DNA of 64,000 nt, from NCBI GenBank assembly GCA_008973525.1, contig WACJ01000105.1:248001-312000 (forward strand), read 5' to 3'. The position numbers and the translations under genes were made by a program. The stretch comes from Stenopsyche tienmushanensis (Eukaryota > Arthropoda > Insecta > Trichoptera > Stenopsychidae). Positions 1-10,239 of this stretch are shown in pieces; position 1 is the first letter of the stretch, and each line of letters starts with the position of its first letter. Below the pieces are notes generated by a model. That model worked only from the letters and a program-made list of their open reading frames with translations. It was not told the origin of the DNA and searched no databases.

Positions 1-32
1 TCTTAATAAAGGAACGAAAGGTAGAGAAGTTC

Positions 33-590
33 GTGGATTTAAAAAAAAGACTATTATCATGGAAACCCGACTGGAGTCAAAAGTTGGTGCAAATGGCAGA
101 AAACCATTGCTTTAAAAAATATCCAAATCTTGAAGATCTGACTCTATTTCTTGGACAAGAGATAAAACAGCATCTCTTACCAGTTTATAAAGATTTGTTT
201 AGGGATGAATTATTTCAAAGATGCTTGGGCGGCCATACCCAAAATGCTAATGATTTTTTTAAACTCGACGGTTTGGCGGCTGGTTCCAAAGCACCTGCAT
301 TCTAGTGTAAAAATCATTTAAATAATAATATACATTGCCGCTGGGATATTTAATAACGACTACAGCTTCATTTTGTAGATGATGAATACATTAAATATAA
401 TTATTGGCACCTACTGTAAAATCTTTGCTGAAAATACCGATGAAGTGCGAATAGTGAAGTTGAACCGTAAGAGTTTTTCCGAGACAAAAGCAGCTCATAT
501 AGTCCGAAAACAACAGTTAGTCGAAGATGATCACCTTTTTGAGAAAGCTGAAGATCTATTATATACACCTGGAATCAATGGTTGATCGGT
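33..590 (+). pseudogene. Mutator-like transposase relic (C-terminal part)
   Basis: Reading starts at or before the left edge and gives KYPNLEDLTLFLGQEIKQHL followed by RCLGGHTQNAND, a string I recognise from the Mutator-like transposase-type proteins common in ants and other insects. In the T-run near 253-260 the reading moves one frame. It then continues (VWRLVPKHLHS, then YIAAGIFNNDYSFIL, then an Arg/Lys-rich stretch to LLYTPGIN) with in-frame stops at 319-321 and 376-378. Order and spacing match the family's C-terminal end, so this is one broken gene rather than two small ones. The 5' part lies outside the window. The family name rests on memory of similar insect proteins, so a domain search should confirm it. 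Confidence 0.6.
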
Positions 591-1278
591 AAGTCACTAA
601 AGTTGATACTTTTATCGCGTTGAAGATTTAAACGAGATTATCTCGAAACTACATTTAGACGTAAACTACTTGTAGACATAAAGCAGTTATTAATGTTCAC
701 GACGTAGAAATCTCGATAGACTGTAACTTTTATTATTTACATGGTATAAACACTGACGGAAAAAATAGTTTGATAAAATAGAAATGGGTACAAAATTTCG
801 GTCGTTGCCTCCCGTACTTTCAATATGGCATTGTATGTATAATAATATTTGATTACAGTTGTGCAGGGCCGTCTGTAAGTGACTGAATTTGCAATTAGAA
901 TTAAAGTATAATTTTAAAATAATGACAATTATTTATCACTACTTACTCATAGAGCCTCACCTATTTTTACTACCCTAACTTGAATTACAGCTAACGAATT
1001 TGACTCCATAAGGAGAAGAATGACATTTTTTGATTTCGTATTTCACTTTTCAATTATTCATTTACAATAACAACCGATAACCTTGTCGACTTTTCAAGCA
1101 TCTCTATATACGTTATCTTGTATTGGTACATTGCTGGACAAAAGACATAATCCTCCTCAAAAATAAAATTTCGATTCATTATTAATCATCTTTTATGAGG
1201 GTCAACCCAGGCCTATTTGTTATGATTATTCGTTGAAATTGTCAAAAAAGTTTATTTTTACATATATAATATGAAATA
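591..1278. other. intergenic, no gene seen
   Basis: AT-rich sequence between the Mutator-like relic and the first MITE. I found no ORF, RNA gene or clear repeat here. Confidence 0.5.
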
Positions 1279-1680
1279 TTAACCCCTTAAAGAGGTAAGA
1301 CACAATGTCGTGTCCGAATTACACATTGAGATCGGAGACAGACAGAGACGGTCAGTACGCACATTAAGTTTGGAGAGAAACAGACGGAGAGATTATATTG
1401 CGTACATCGTACAATTGTATACATCGGTAACCCAAATTTATCGACTAATAATGTGTGAATGATATAATGAATCGATTTCAAGTGTATTGTCTATGTTTAC
1501 TTGAAAAAATGACCGAATATTGTGTGCTATCGACAGTATTTATTTATGTATACAAGCTTCATACACGCTGCGACGGTCTTGACAGATAAGTGATTTTGTA
1601 CGGATGATAAGTGGCAGACAAGCAAATATAGCATCTAAGATTATGAACATTTTAAATTAGCTCACTACTTAAAGGGCTAA
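1279..1680. repeat. TTAA-1 MITE copy, upstream of CYP-A
   Basis: The left end is TTAACCCCTTAAAGAGGT; the right end is a degraded inverted copy (CTCACTACTTAAAGGGCTAA). The interior (GA-rich tract with GGAGACAGACAGAG, then ATTTATCGACTAATAATG and TATTGTGTGCTATCGACAG) recurs at 26558, 41545, 58042 and 63404. No coding capacity. It ends about 230 bp before the CYP-A start codon, so it lies in that gene's promoter-proximal region. Confidence 0.6.
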
Positions 1681-1906
1681 TGGTCAATGGAGGGCTAGTT
1701 GCTTATTGTGAGATTAATTGATACATTTTAAAATACGATATCGTGCACATTTTTTGATAAGCATTCTTATCAAATGTTGGTGGTTATCTTTGGTAAACGT
1801 GCATTATTTATTAAAAAAAATATCATTAGTATGTCTGCGAGGAGCGCAGACACATGATTATTTTGTTGGTGGCAGACGTATTTTTTGGCTAGAAAGTTAA
1901 ACAATT

Positions 1907-4900
1907 ATGTTAGCAATACTACTGGTAATCTTAATCATCGTATTTGGCAATACACAGATGCATACAAGAAACTAGCAATGCGAAATTAATCAACAAAATA
2001 CCCGGACCGAAGCTATGGCCCATCATAGGAAATATCTTGGAAGTAATGAAATCACCAGGTAAATAATATGTCTATTTTAGATTGAACTAACCACCGATAT
2101 GATTGTTTGAAATGTTTGTAATGTTGTTACAGTTGCAATGTTTTATTACACAAGATCATATTCTATCAACAAAGACATCAACAGGTTTTGGTTCTTCAAC
2201 ATGCCCATCGTTGCCATATACGATCCTGAAGATTTGGAGGTATTTATGTATTCAATTAAAACATATTTGATTTGAAATTACACTTATCGTTTTACCATGA
2301 TGCTTATTATCTGACTTATCTACGCGATTAAACATACGCTACCGGTTATATTTTAATCTATATGTATTGCAGTCCAAATCTTATAAGCGGGAATAGGAAA
2401 CGATTAACCGCGTAACAAAGATTATCCAGGTATAACTATTTCAATTTCTTGTCAGTTAACAATTAATAATGGCCTGAGTAGATTCTAGCTTTAAGATGAT
2501 CATTCACTGTTTCAAATTATTTCGGGTGTGTGTTAGATTCCACGATGCCCACCCATAAAACCCCAGAGGGGAGGAGCCAACCCTACACCCCTGTACAACA
2601 GTTGAGCCCCTGGGGTAATGATATGACGTGGAGGTGTGCGAAAGTAGCATCGTTATATATTTCATAAAACAATGGCCAAGATGTATGGTTGGCTTTTCGG
2701 GACAAGTATTACAATAATATGTGGTTTGACGTTTTTTGCTGGCTTTGTTTCTTTGAGAACAGACTTTGCAATCCTTCGTAACTCCTATCCAATGCTTATA
2801 GGGATCAAAAACTTAGGCTCTCTGCCACGACTGTTAAGTTCGAATTAGTGCTGAGCATGCAGTCTGGTTCGTGGTTGCGGATTAATTTCGGATATGAAAA
2901 TCTTATATTTATTTGAAGGAGGTGTCATGTTACACTTCATAAGATTATACAGAAAAGCAAAGAAATAAACTTCAAAGGAACTAAACATAAACAGTTATTG
3001 CCGTGCATCGAGTTTCTGCATCAAACTGAGTGGTGAGCGAGAGTCACCTCTTGAGTGCAAAGGGCTAATAATTTATTAAATCGTGTCTTCATGTCTTTTG
3101 GTGCCTTTATCTTCAAAGTCTTATTTATCCCATACTTTGCCCGTCCGTGATATCTTGCCTTTATAATATTGGAAGAATTCAAATAGTGTTTTTTTAGAAA
3201 TGGTTTACACTACTCTGAATTCTGTTTTGGCTATCGCTCAATTTAGGTATTCAGATTCTGTATAATTTCTGGGGATGCAAATACTGTGGTTTAAGGCTGT
3301 CGTATAAGAATGTTGTTATAATAAATAATATAGTATAAAATGAATTGTTATCCGATATATCAGTTCAAATATTATTGATTTTAGGTAGTACTGTCAAGTT
3401 CAAAAAATATTCAAAAAAACTACACATATGAATTTGTGAAGCCTTGGCTCAAGGAAGGTCTTTTGACGAGTAAAGGTGCATATTAAAATTTACAAACGAA
3501 AATGATCTGTGTATAAAAGACACGATTTGAACGATTTGTGGTTTCAGGACAAAAATGGCACGACAGAAGAAAGATTTTAACACCAGCGTTCCATTTCAAC
3601 ATCCTTCGTCAGTTTTGTACGATACTTGTGGAAAAAAGCGATAAACTGGTGGACAAGCTTCGAACAGAAGTTGGGAAACCAGAAACGGATGTTTTACCTT
3701 TCATCACAGAATTTGCTTTAAATTCCATATGTGGTAAAACCTGTTTACACTTAAAATAATCTAAAATTTATTATTGTTATTTATTGATTATTTAATTGTA
3801 CAATAGAAACTGCCATGGGCACTAATTTGGAATCTGCACAAAATAGAGTTATTCAATATAAGCACGCCATTTATGAAATTGGAAAAATTGCTTTACTGCG
3901 CTTTTCAAAGCCTATCTTGTACATCGACTGGATTTATAATTGGACTAGCTTAGGAAAGAGAGAAAAGAAAGTCATTAATACTTTACAATCTTTTACGACT
4001 GATGTGATTAGAGAGAGAAGAGACAACAGAAATCCTTCGGAGGATAATATTGATATTGATGGTGGTGTAGAAGAAGAAATTGTTGGTTCGAAGAAAAGAT
4101 TGGCGATGTTGGATCTGTTGCTAAAGGCAGAATCAGATAATAAAATCGACGAAAGTGGCATCAGGGAAGAAGTGGATACATTCATGTTTGAGGTATTAAT
4201 GCATATCGATAATGTATTATTTAAAAATTATATTAATTTAAGAAAAATTTAATTTAAGGGTCATGATACAACCACAATGGGTCTAACGTTCTTTTTGATG
4301 GCACTTGCAAATGAATCAGAAATACAGGTAATTAAATATCAATTGATTGATTACTATTGGACACATTTAATGCATACAAATGACTATTTTATTTTTAGGA
4401 TAAAATTGTGGAAGAAACAATCGAAATACTGGGAAATACAGATAGATCCCCGACGATTGAAGATCTAAACAATATGAAATATCTCGAGAGATGTATTAAA
4501 GAATCATTGAGGCTGTATCCCAGTGTTCCTTATATTGGACGAGTAGCCACAGAGGATATTAAATTAAGTATATATTTTTATAAGAATTTGCTTAAATAAA
4601 AGATCGATGTTGTTTAATACATTTTTTGTTCGTTTTAGAAAACTATATATTACCAGCAGGGACAACCTTGGATTTGCATATATATGATATACACAGAAAT
4701 CCAAAACTTTATCCCAACCCTCTGAAATTTGATCCCGATAGATTTTTATTGGAAAATATTGCAAAGCGTCATCCATTTGCATACATACCATTTAGCGCTG
4801 GCCCAAGAAATTGCATTGGTATTTTTATTATCGAATTTGTGTCAATATTTGTGGAAAAATATTCACCATTTGCTATATTTCCAGGACAAAAATTTGCACT

Positions 4901-5051
4901 CCTCGAAATGAAGGCTGTTATATCTGCTTTGTTAAAGAATTATAAATTAGAGGCCGTAACTCAACCGGATGATATCACTTACACTACTGATTTAGTTTTA
5001 AGATCTATTACGCCTGTAAAAGTAAAATTCATTGAAAGAATGAAGAAATAA
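1907..5051 (+). CDS. CYP-A: cytochrome P450 family 4 gene, frameshifted in exon 1
   Basis: Predicted ER-bound haem monooxygenase of the CYP4 family (hydroxylation with NADPH-P450 reductase). Exons: 1907-2058, 2133-2239, 3385-3475, 3548-3733, 3807-4192, 4259-4327, 4399-4567, 4639-4818, 4885-5051. Exon 1 encodes a hydrophobic N-terminal anchor and the KIPGPK hinge. The CYP4 signature [13 protein letters not shown] is split by intron 5. The K-helix has KESLR, followed by PERF-like DPDRF. The haem loop is [11 protein letters not shown]. Exon 1 is 152 nt against 151 in CYP-B, CYP-C and the orphan copy, and reading from the ATG reaches a TAG at 1973-1975; dropping one base near 1970 restores the hinge frame. 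All other exons are open and in phase. It is therefore a recent pseudogene or an assembly error. An AATAAA lies at 5062-5067. Intron 2 holds an F6 repeat. Subfamily (CYP4AB/4C-like) is uncertain. Confidence 0.85.
2528..2645 (-). repeat. F6 dispersed repeat fragment in CYP-A intron 2
   Basis: The segment from AGATTCCACGATGCCCACCC through CATGATATGACGTGGAG-like sequence is the reverse complement, with a few changes, of 21360-21470, and resembles 42440-42520. GC content is visibly higher than the surroundings. Family identity unknown. Confidence 0.55.
2672..2848 (+). other. 58-codon ORF with a membrane-like segment, unrecognised
   Basis: An ATG-to-TAG frame inside CYP-A intron 2 begins [19 protein letters not shown] and has one strongly hydrophobic stretch (about residues 6-27). 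I recognise no family, no splice donor follows the hydrophobic part, and the length is compatible with chance. Listed because it is on the sense strand of an intron and has a start codon. Confidence 0.15.
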
Positions 5052-5645
5052 ATGTCATAAAAATAAATTCAAGTTTTATGATTATTTTTATAAATTCATT
5101 ATCCAATAATATTGCCTTGTTTAAAATATTATTTTTAGTACTTAATCATCTAATATTAAAAACGTTGCTGGTAATATTAGTTCTTATCGATTTCTTAGAG
5201 AATCGAGTTCTTATAGACGATTGTAATGTATGAATTTTGGGGATATAATACTAAGCTTGGTGATGATAAAGATTATAATTCCTAGATTGTCTGACGAGGA
5301 TCAGATTCCATTAATTTGGACTATTAGCCTTTTTAGTGGCGACCGACAAAACTATACTCAAGTGAATAACTGTCGAGTCAATTTGACGTAAATTGATAAG
5401 GTTTGAGAATAAAAATCATTAAAAAAAGTGAAAATAATATTTTAAAAAATCGAAAAGAAATATATGAGAAGGATTCAAATATATCCCGGGATTTTGCTGT
5501 GCAAATTCATTAGTGCTATATAAAATAAATAAAAATGGTTTATTCATCTATATAGCCTAAAAAAATTGAAGTTTCAAAATGTATATTATTTTCTAACAAT
5601 AAGACATATATACAGCTATGTAGCGTGGGCGATTTACCATCCCTA
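5052..5645. other. CYP-A 3' flank, no gene seen
   Basis: AT-rich 3' flank with an AATAAA 11 bp after the CYP-A stop and several further A/T-rich runs. No other feature seen. Confidence 0.5.
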
Positions 5646-5800
5646 CGTAGTAGCGCTATTAACAGCGACAACTTCCATCTCTCTTCAGGTGCAATGTGTT
5701 ATTTTAACAGCGCCATCTCTTGTGGCCCTGCGGAGACATTGCACCTGCATACCGACTGACCGCTTCTTGCGCGCCTCAACGCTACAGGTGTTTGGCACAT
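5646..5800. repeat. F8 repeat fragment
   Basis: Contains AACAGCGACAACTTCCATCT and ACCGCTTCTTGCGCGCCTCA, both of which recur (with changes) near 38400-38450 and 8838-8870. Two sections are inverted relative to each other (CAGGTGCAATGT at about 5687 and ACATTGCACCTG at about 5733), giving a possible hairpin. Unknown class. Confidence 0.45.
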
Positions 5801-5807
5801 GAACCGA

Positions 5808-6406
5808 CACTTTGCTACGTTTCACACATGGGCCCTATGTCCTAAGTGTGAGGGTTGTCGGAATAGATTTTTTTTTTCAATAATTTTCCAAAAAATACTC
5901 AAAATTGTATACTATTCAAAATTGGTTCAACTTGGCCACCTCTGCTTTGTATGGACGCATTACACTTTTTTTTAAATTTCAGCTGTAGTTGTCTGAAGTA
6001 GCATTTCTTCTTTCATTTTTGCAAAGCCGACGATTACTCTTTCAATCAGGATTTTTTTGGCGATACCTTTGTCATGTAAATTAATCCTTTTGCGCGTCCC
6101 TAGACAAAAATAATCCACTGGTGTCAGATCTGAAGACTATGCGTGCCACGGAATAGGGCACGTCCTCACACAAAGAAATCCAGTGGTGTCAGGTCTGGAA
6201 ATCATACGAGCTAGGGAATAGGGTACGTTCCCAGACAAAGAAATTCAGTGGTGTCAGGTCGGGAGAGTTTATTACGACCACAGATGAAAAAGTTATAATG
6301 ATTTAAAGGTGATATTTTGAGTATTTTTGAAAATGCTGAAAAAAAATATATTTCGGCAACCCTGACACTTAAGACATAGGGTTTATGTGTGAAACGTAGC
6401 AAAAGA
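5808..6406 (-). mobile_element. Mariner/DDE_3-type transposon relic (IR-4) with internal triplication
   Basis: Inverted arms of about 55 bp face each other: GCTACGTTTCACACATGGG at 5814 onward and its inverse ending in TGTGTGAAACGTAGC at 6386-6400. On the minus strand the interior encodes PDLTPLDFF-type residues, typical of the end of the catalytic core in mariner/DDE_3 transposases, followed by a degraded AKKILIERVIVGFAKMKEEM tail. The short SPDLTPLxFFVWxR module is repeated three times between about 6095 and 6265. No open transposase remains. Single arms of the same family occur at 39755-39810 and 52610-52680. Confidence 0.6.
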
Positions 6407-7162
6407 TCCCCTTAATCCCAAAAAAAATAAAAAAAATGCTGGTGCATGTGCAAAACAGTCTGTATATATAAATCAGTGGGCATATTTAGGTCAATCTCAC
6501 CATTGAATAGTAACAATTAAAATGTTGTAATTATTCATGATAGTTATTGTAGATAAGCAAACAAACGATAAGGCGGAGTCCATGTGATATCTCAGTATTA
6601 AAGATAACGAATATACAATAACTTCTTAAGAAGTACGCCGATTTAGTCTTACTTATGCAACTATATTCGCAATTAAATTGTAATGACATATTGAATATGG
6701 CCCATTCATACTCCATCCATTAATAGTTCATCTCAAAATTTCTCTGATTTATATACAATATATTCATTTTAAATCTGTATACTCGCTTATTTGTATTGCT
6801 TATTTGCAGGAAATCAAACAGGTTTATGGGCAAGCAAGGGCATAATAAATATTTTGGACAGAACAGGACGACCTCGTAAACAGAAAATGGATTTTACAAT
6901 AACAAATCTGGCTTAAATTTAAAACATTACGTTCACGATCTATAGGTCAAATGCTATCAAAGTCATAAACAATGCATTCGAAAAATCAGTCTGGCCAGTC
7001 AGGTTTCGGGTCCTTCAAGATTATTTAAATGTATGAAATTTTGGAACCACAGATTTAATATGTGACGCTGTATTCCGCGGCATATAGCCAGTGTGATTAA
7101 TTCTTTTCGCCAGTTTAGTTCGCGTTATCAAACACTCCCAAGCAAATTGGTGCAACATCAAC
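6407..7162. other. intergenic, no gene seen
   Basis: AT-rich stretch upstream of the orphan CYP4 exons. No recognised coding, repeat or RNA feature. Part of it may act as the promoter of those exons if they are used. Confidence 0.4.
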
Positions 7163-7490
7163 ATGTTGCATTTATTGCTCTTTGTTTTTACACTTTTGTG
7201 CATATTTCATATATCAGTGCACTATTCTAGAGTAGGAAGGCTCATCGATAAAATACCTGGACCAAAATCGTATCCAGTCATCGGAAATACTTTGGAAATT
7301 ATGACCGGACCAGGTATCTATTTGTAAATATTTTGCGTAGAAACGAGTGAGTAATACAATACAGGAGTCTAAATTTTTAGTTGAGTTCTTCTATCAAATA
7401 AGAAGTACATTTAACCAGTTCAAGACAACGTTCAAGATATGGGTGTTCAATAGACCGATTGTGGTAACAAGAGATGCATATGACGTCGAG
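7163..7490 (+). pseudogene. Orphan CYP4 exons 1 and 2
   Basis: Exon 1 (7163-7313, exactly 151 nt) reads as a hydrophobic anchor followed by GRLIDKIPGPKSYPVIGN and ends in phase 1 at a GT. Exon 2 (7381-7490, 110 nt) begins after TTTTTAG and reads VEFFYQIRSTFNQFK and so on, ending in phase 0 (GTCGAG/GTGAGA). Both match the first two exons of CYP-B and CYP-C in length, phase and motif and are fully open. No exon 3-9 copy is visible before CYP-B starts at 12810; an R1-like element and a hAT element occupy the gap. Most likely this is the 5' stump of a fifth CYP4 gene truncated by transposons. Its splice phase would also permit joining to CYP-B exon 3. Confidence 0.8.
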
Positions 7491-7734
7491 GTGAGACTAT
7501 TTTTAACTTTTTCATTGTCAAACGTGTAATTGGTTCTTAAGTATAGAGAAGCGTAGATATAGCAATTTCACAATACAAATCTAATGTATCATTCATTGCC
7601 TATAATTGCATCGATAATTGAGCACTTGTTGCCATCATGTCGTATGACACGCACGAAATGAATACCAATTTGTGGCAATTCATTCATCGTCTGGTTTTTG
7701 AGAAGGAAAAAATCTAAATTTATCCTTAACCTAG

Positions 7735-7875
7735 TAGTAGTAAGTAGTGAGCTAATTTAAAATCGTCAAAATCTTAGATGCTATATTTGCTTGTCCATTT
7801 GTCTATCTTCGAACTCAACATGTAAGAATGCTTTCTGAATCACTGGAATTTGCTCGCAAAAAGGCGACCGTACTA
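7735..7875. repeat. TTAA-1 MITE relic
   Basis: AAGTAGTGAGCTAATTTAAA and CTTAGATGCTATATTTGCTT match the terminal region of the copy at 1279-1680 (inverted), and the middle resembles 41850-41890. Short and internally deleted. Confidence 0.45.
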
Positions 7876-8837
7876 CCATACAGGTTAATTTGACTCTATT
7901 TCCAAATCGATCGCTATCATAGTTTTAGCTTTATCAGGACATCGATACATGCATAGAATATTTATGCATGGATGCCCTTGTTAAACAAAATGTTTCTATG
8001 CACATGTAATGCATGGCTATCGATTTGATGTTTATATAAATTGATGATGTCAACATAAGATTTTGGTCACAGCCAAATGCCAAATACAAACAGCTCTTAT
8101 TAAAAAAAAATTAGATAAAAATTCTAAATGTCTGTTACATTTTTGTATAGCATATATTTGAATGTATAATTGGATTTCGTATGTTTCATGTTTAAATTTG
8201 CATATTTAAATTATTATGCTAAATCAAATTTAAAAACATGCAAAATTGTAATTATATGAACGAAATAGCATAGATTGGGATCCATCTTGAAAAATCCATT
8301 TAGTTTAGTCGAGTTTAAGTCAATTACCTCGCACTGTCCGCTTATTCTAAATTCTGGACAATAAGGCTCAATACATTCTATTTAAGTTTTATTTTCTTTT
8401 TATATGCAAAAACATTCGCGTCGGTTTATGTGCGTCTTTTAGGTACTATCAGTAGATGCGGGAGACGAAAGACAATGCTTCGCGCAGCCCGGCGGGAATG
8501 TGTTAATATTAAAACCGGTATCAAAAGGCGTCGATCTTTGAAGTTTACTTGTGGCATCCTCTATTTGTTTCGATAATGGTTCTCAATTGTTGGATCTCTT
8601 CTATAAATCTTAAAGTTATGTATTGTTTAATGTGTGTAATTGCCAAAAAATACTTCAAATAAAGAAGAAAAAAGTTGAAGAAAGAATTGAACAAATCAAT
8701 TGTGCGTTTTAAAAAGTTTATTGATATGGAAGATTACCAGTACTAAATTTTAATTCAGGATTAATAAACGTGTAATAATTTGTAAACTGAAGATACCACT
8801 AAAATAAATGTTTGCTGTAAGTTGATAACAATACCAA
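7876..8837. other. AT-rich intergenic with one TTAA-3 end
   Basis: No gene seen. At about 8488-8508 the sequence CCCGGCGGGAATGTGTTAA matches one terminus of the TTAA-3 family (other ends at 13644, 15038, 21595 and 36805); its partner terminus is not evident. Confidence 0.4.
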
Positions 8838-9070
8838 CCGATCGCTTCTTGCGCATGCACCGTTGTCGGTTGGGTGGTAACGCGCAGGAGGCGGTAGTCG
8901 GGAAGAGTCGTCGGTTAGTCTTGGCTGTGGAAGGATGTCCTTCCCGCAGCCAGATCTCGCTTTCTCGTGTGAATAAAGAGCAATCTTAAGAAGAGAGTCT
9001 TTCTGTTCGACGCTCGTTCTTCCCAGCCATCCGTCCGGCTACACATGATCCGAAAGTAGAACGAACCGGG
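8838..9070 (+). repeat. F8 dispersed repeat copy, LTR-like in composition
   Basis: GC-richer block containing GAGTCGTCGGTTAGTCTTGG, CCAGATCTCGCTTTCTCG and a GTGAATAAAGAG segment, then TCCGTCCGGCTACACATGAT. It matches 38455-38600 and, in part, 42530-42590. The AATAAA followed by a short terminal block would fit an LTR, but I could not find a paired LTR or primer-binding site, so only a repeat call is made. Confidence 0.5.
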
Positions 9071-9129
9071 CGTTAGCCGTTTTCCTCGGAAGGCATTGGA
9101 ATCATTCTCGAGACGATCGTATCGATTAA

Positions 9130-10135
9130 GCTGAAAAAGGCTTTATGGAGCACACGGAGCCCATTCCTTTTTTCTTCGGTTAAGTTCATGTATTCGCCTC
9201 CACTCCTGATGATCGACAGATGTGAGATAACATTTTTGAGATACATCCGATTCTTGGGGTCGGAAATTGATGATAAACCCTGCTTTACAACACATGCGGA
9301 TAAGGCGACAGAGAAGGGGACCAGCATCGCAGAGGCTCTGATCAGGTTGATGCCTAACGTCGGAGGCCCAAAAACAAACCGAAGAAGGCTTTAAAACGAA
9401 GTCCACTCGGTGTTGTTATATGCTGTGCCAATATGGGCTGAAGTACTACAAGTTGAAAGAGCCATGTTCAACATGGCCAGAGTACAGCGTAGAAGACCGA
9501 TCAAAGTGCATACCGCATAGTGTCAGAAGATGCTATTCTGATACTGACTATCATACCGGTAACTGACCTGGTCGACTAAGAGAGACAGCTTGTCCGCAAA
9601 GGAACAATAAAGAAGGCCGTCAGAGAAATTATCATGGTGGTGTGGCAGTTCTGGTGGGACAGCTCCACAAAAAGTCGGTGGATATACTGACTGATCACAG
9701 ACTTGGAAGAATGGAATAGAAGGAAACATGTTCAGTTGTGCTACCATCTGATTCAGGTCCTTGCCGGGTATGTCTGCTTACCTCCATAAAATGGCCAAGG
9801 AGACAAGCCTGGAATTCTATCATTGTGGAGCAACTAAAGATGATGTCGCATGGAGCGTTGAAAAGGACACTCTCAGCGAGGAGCTTAAACTAAATACGCT
9901 CACGCCCATCAATATGCCTCTTTCAATGCTTAAGGATGCTAGGGTATAGAATGCGTGATGCAGGTACAGAATAATCTACAAGCTGACATAACTGAGGAGT
10001 TCAGGAGTGACACATCGCGGCCACCCTAGTGTAATAGTTAACTAGTAGCCGGGTGGCAGCAGAAGAGTAGGGAGGTTTTAGTGCGTAATAATCTCACACT
10101 ACTATCAGAATGGTGGTATCTTTGGAGAGTTCCCT
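9130..10135 (+). mobile_element. R1-clade non-LTR retrotransposon, 3' end, decayed
   Basis: From about 9188 the plus strand reads YIRFLGSEIDDKPCFTTHAD, then ATEKGTSIAEALIRLMPNVG, and after one frame change AVPIWAEVLQVERAMFNMAR. This is the region after the reverse transcriptase palm in R1/jockey-type ORF2 proteins. Near 9761 it reads GMSAYLHKMAKETSLEFYHC with later Cys/His spacing like the C-terminal CCHC-type motif of these elements. Several frameshifts and stops make it non-functional. The tail at 10020-10130 (AGTAGGGAGGTTTTAGTGCG) resembles R1-type 3' UTRs. The 5' part is missing, as expected of 5'-truncated LINE insertions. Confidence 0.7.
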
Positions 10136-10239
10136 ACTTAGCAAACAAAAAAATACTCATATATTCAAATCAAATCAGATTTGCTGTTATACTTTGTAGT
10201 AATGTCACATGATGCTGTATAACATACTTTTGTCAATTC

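Noticed and set aside
1318..1400. Possible simple-sequence or structural RNA signal in the GA-rich tract
   Set aside because: The same tract recurs in every TTAA-1 copy, so it belongs to the MITE.
3934..4185. Open frame on the minus strand across CYP-A exon 5
   Set aside because: Antisense shadow of a conserved coding exon; equivalent shadows occur at the same place in CYP-B (16143-16409) and CYP-D (32227-32514).
8838..9070. Long terminal repeat of a retrotransposon
   Set aside because: AATAAA and repeat status fit, but no second LTR, primer-binding site or polypurine tract was found.
9143..9406. Minus-strand frames across the R1-like region
   Set aside because: The plus strand carries the recognisable R1-type residues; minus frames are shadows.
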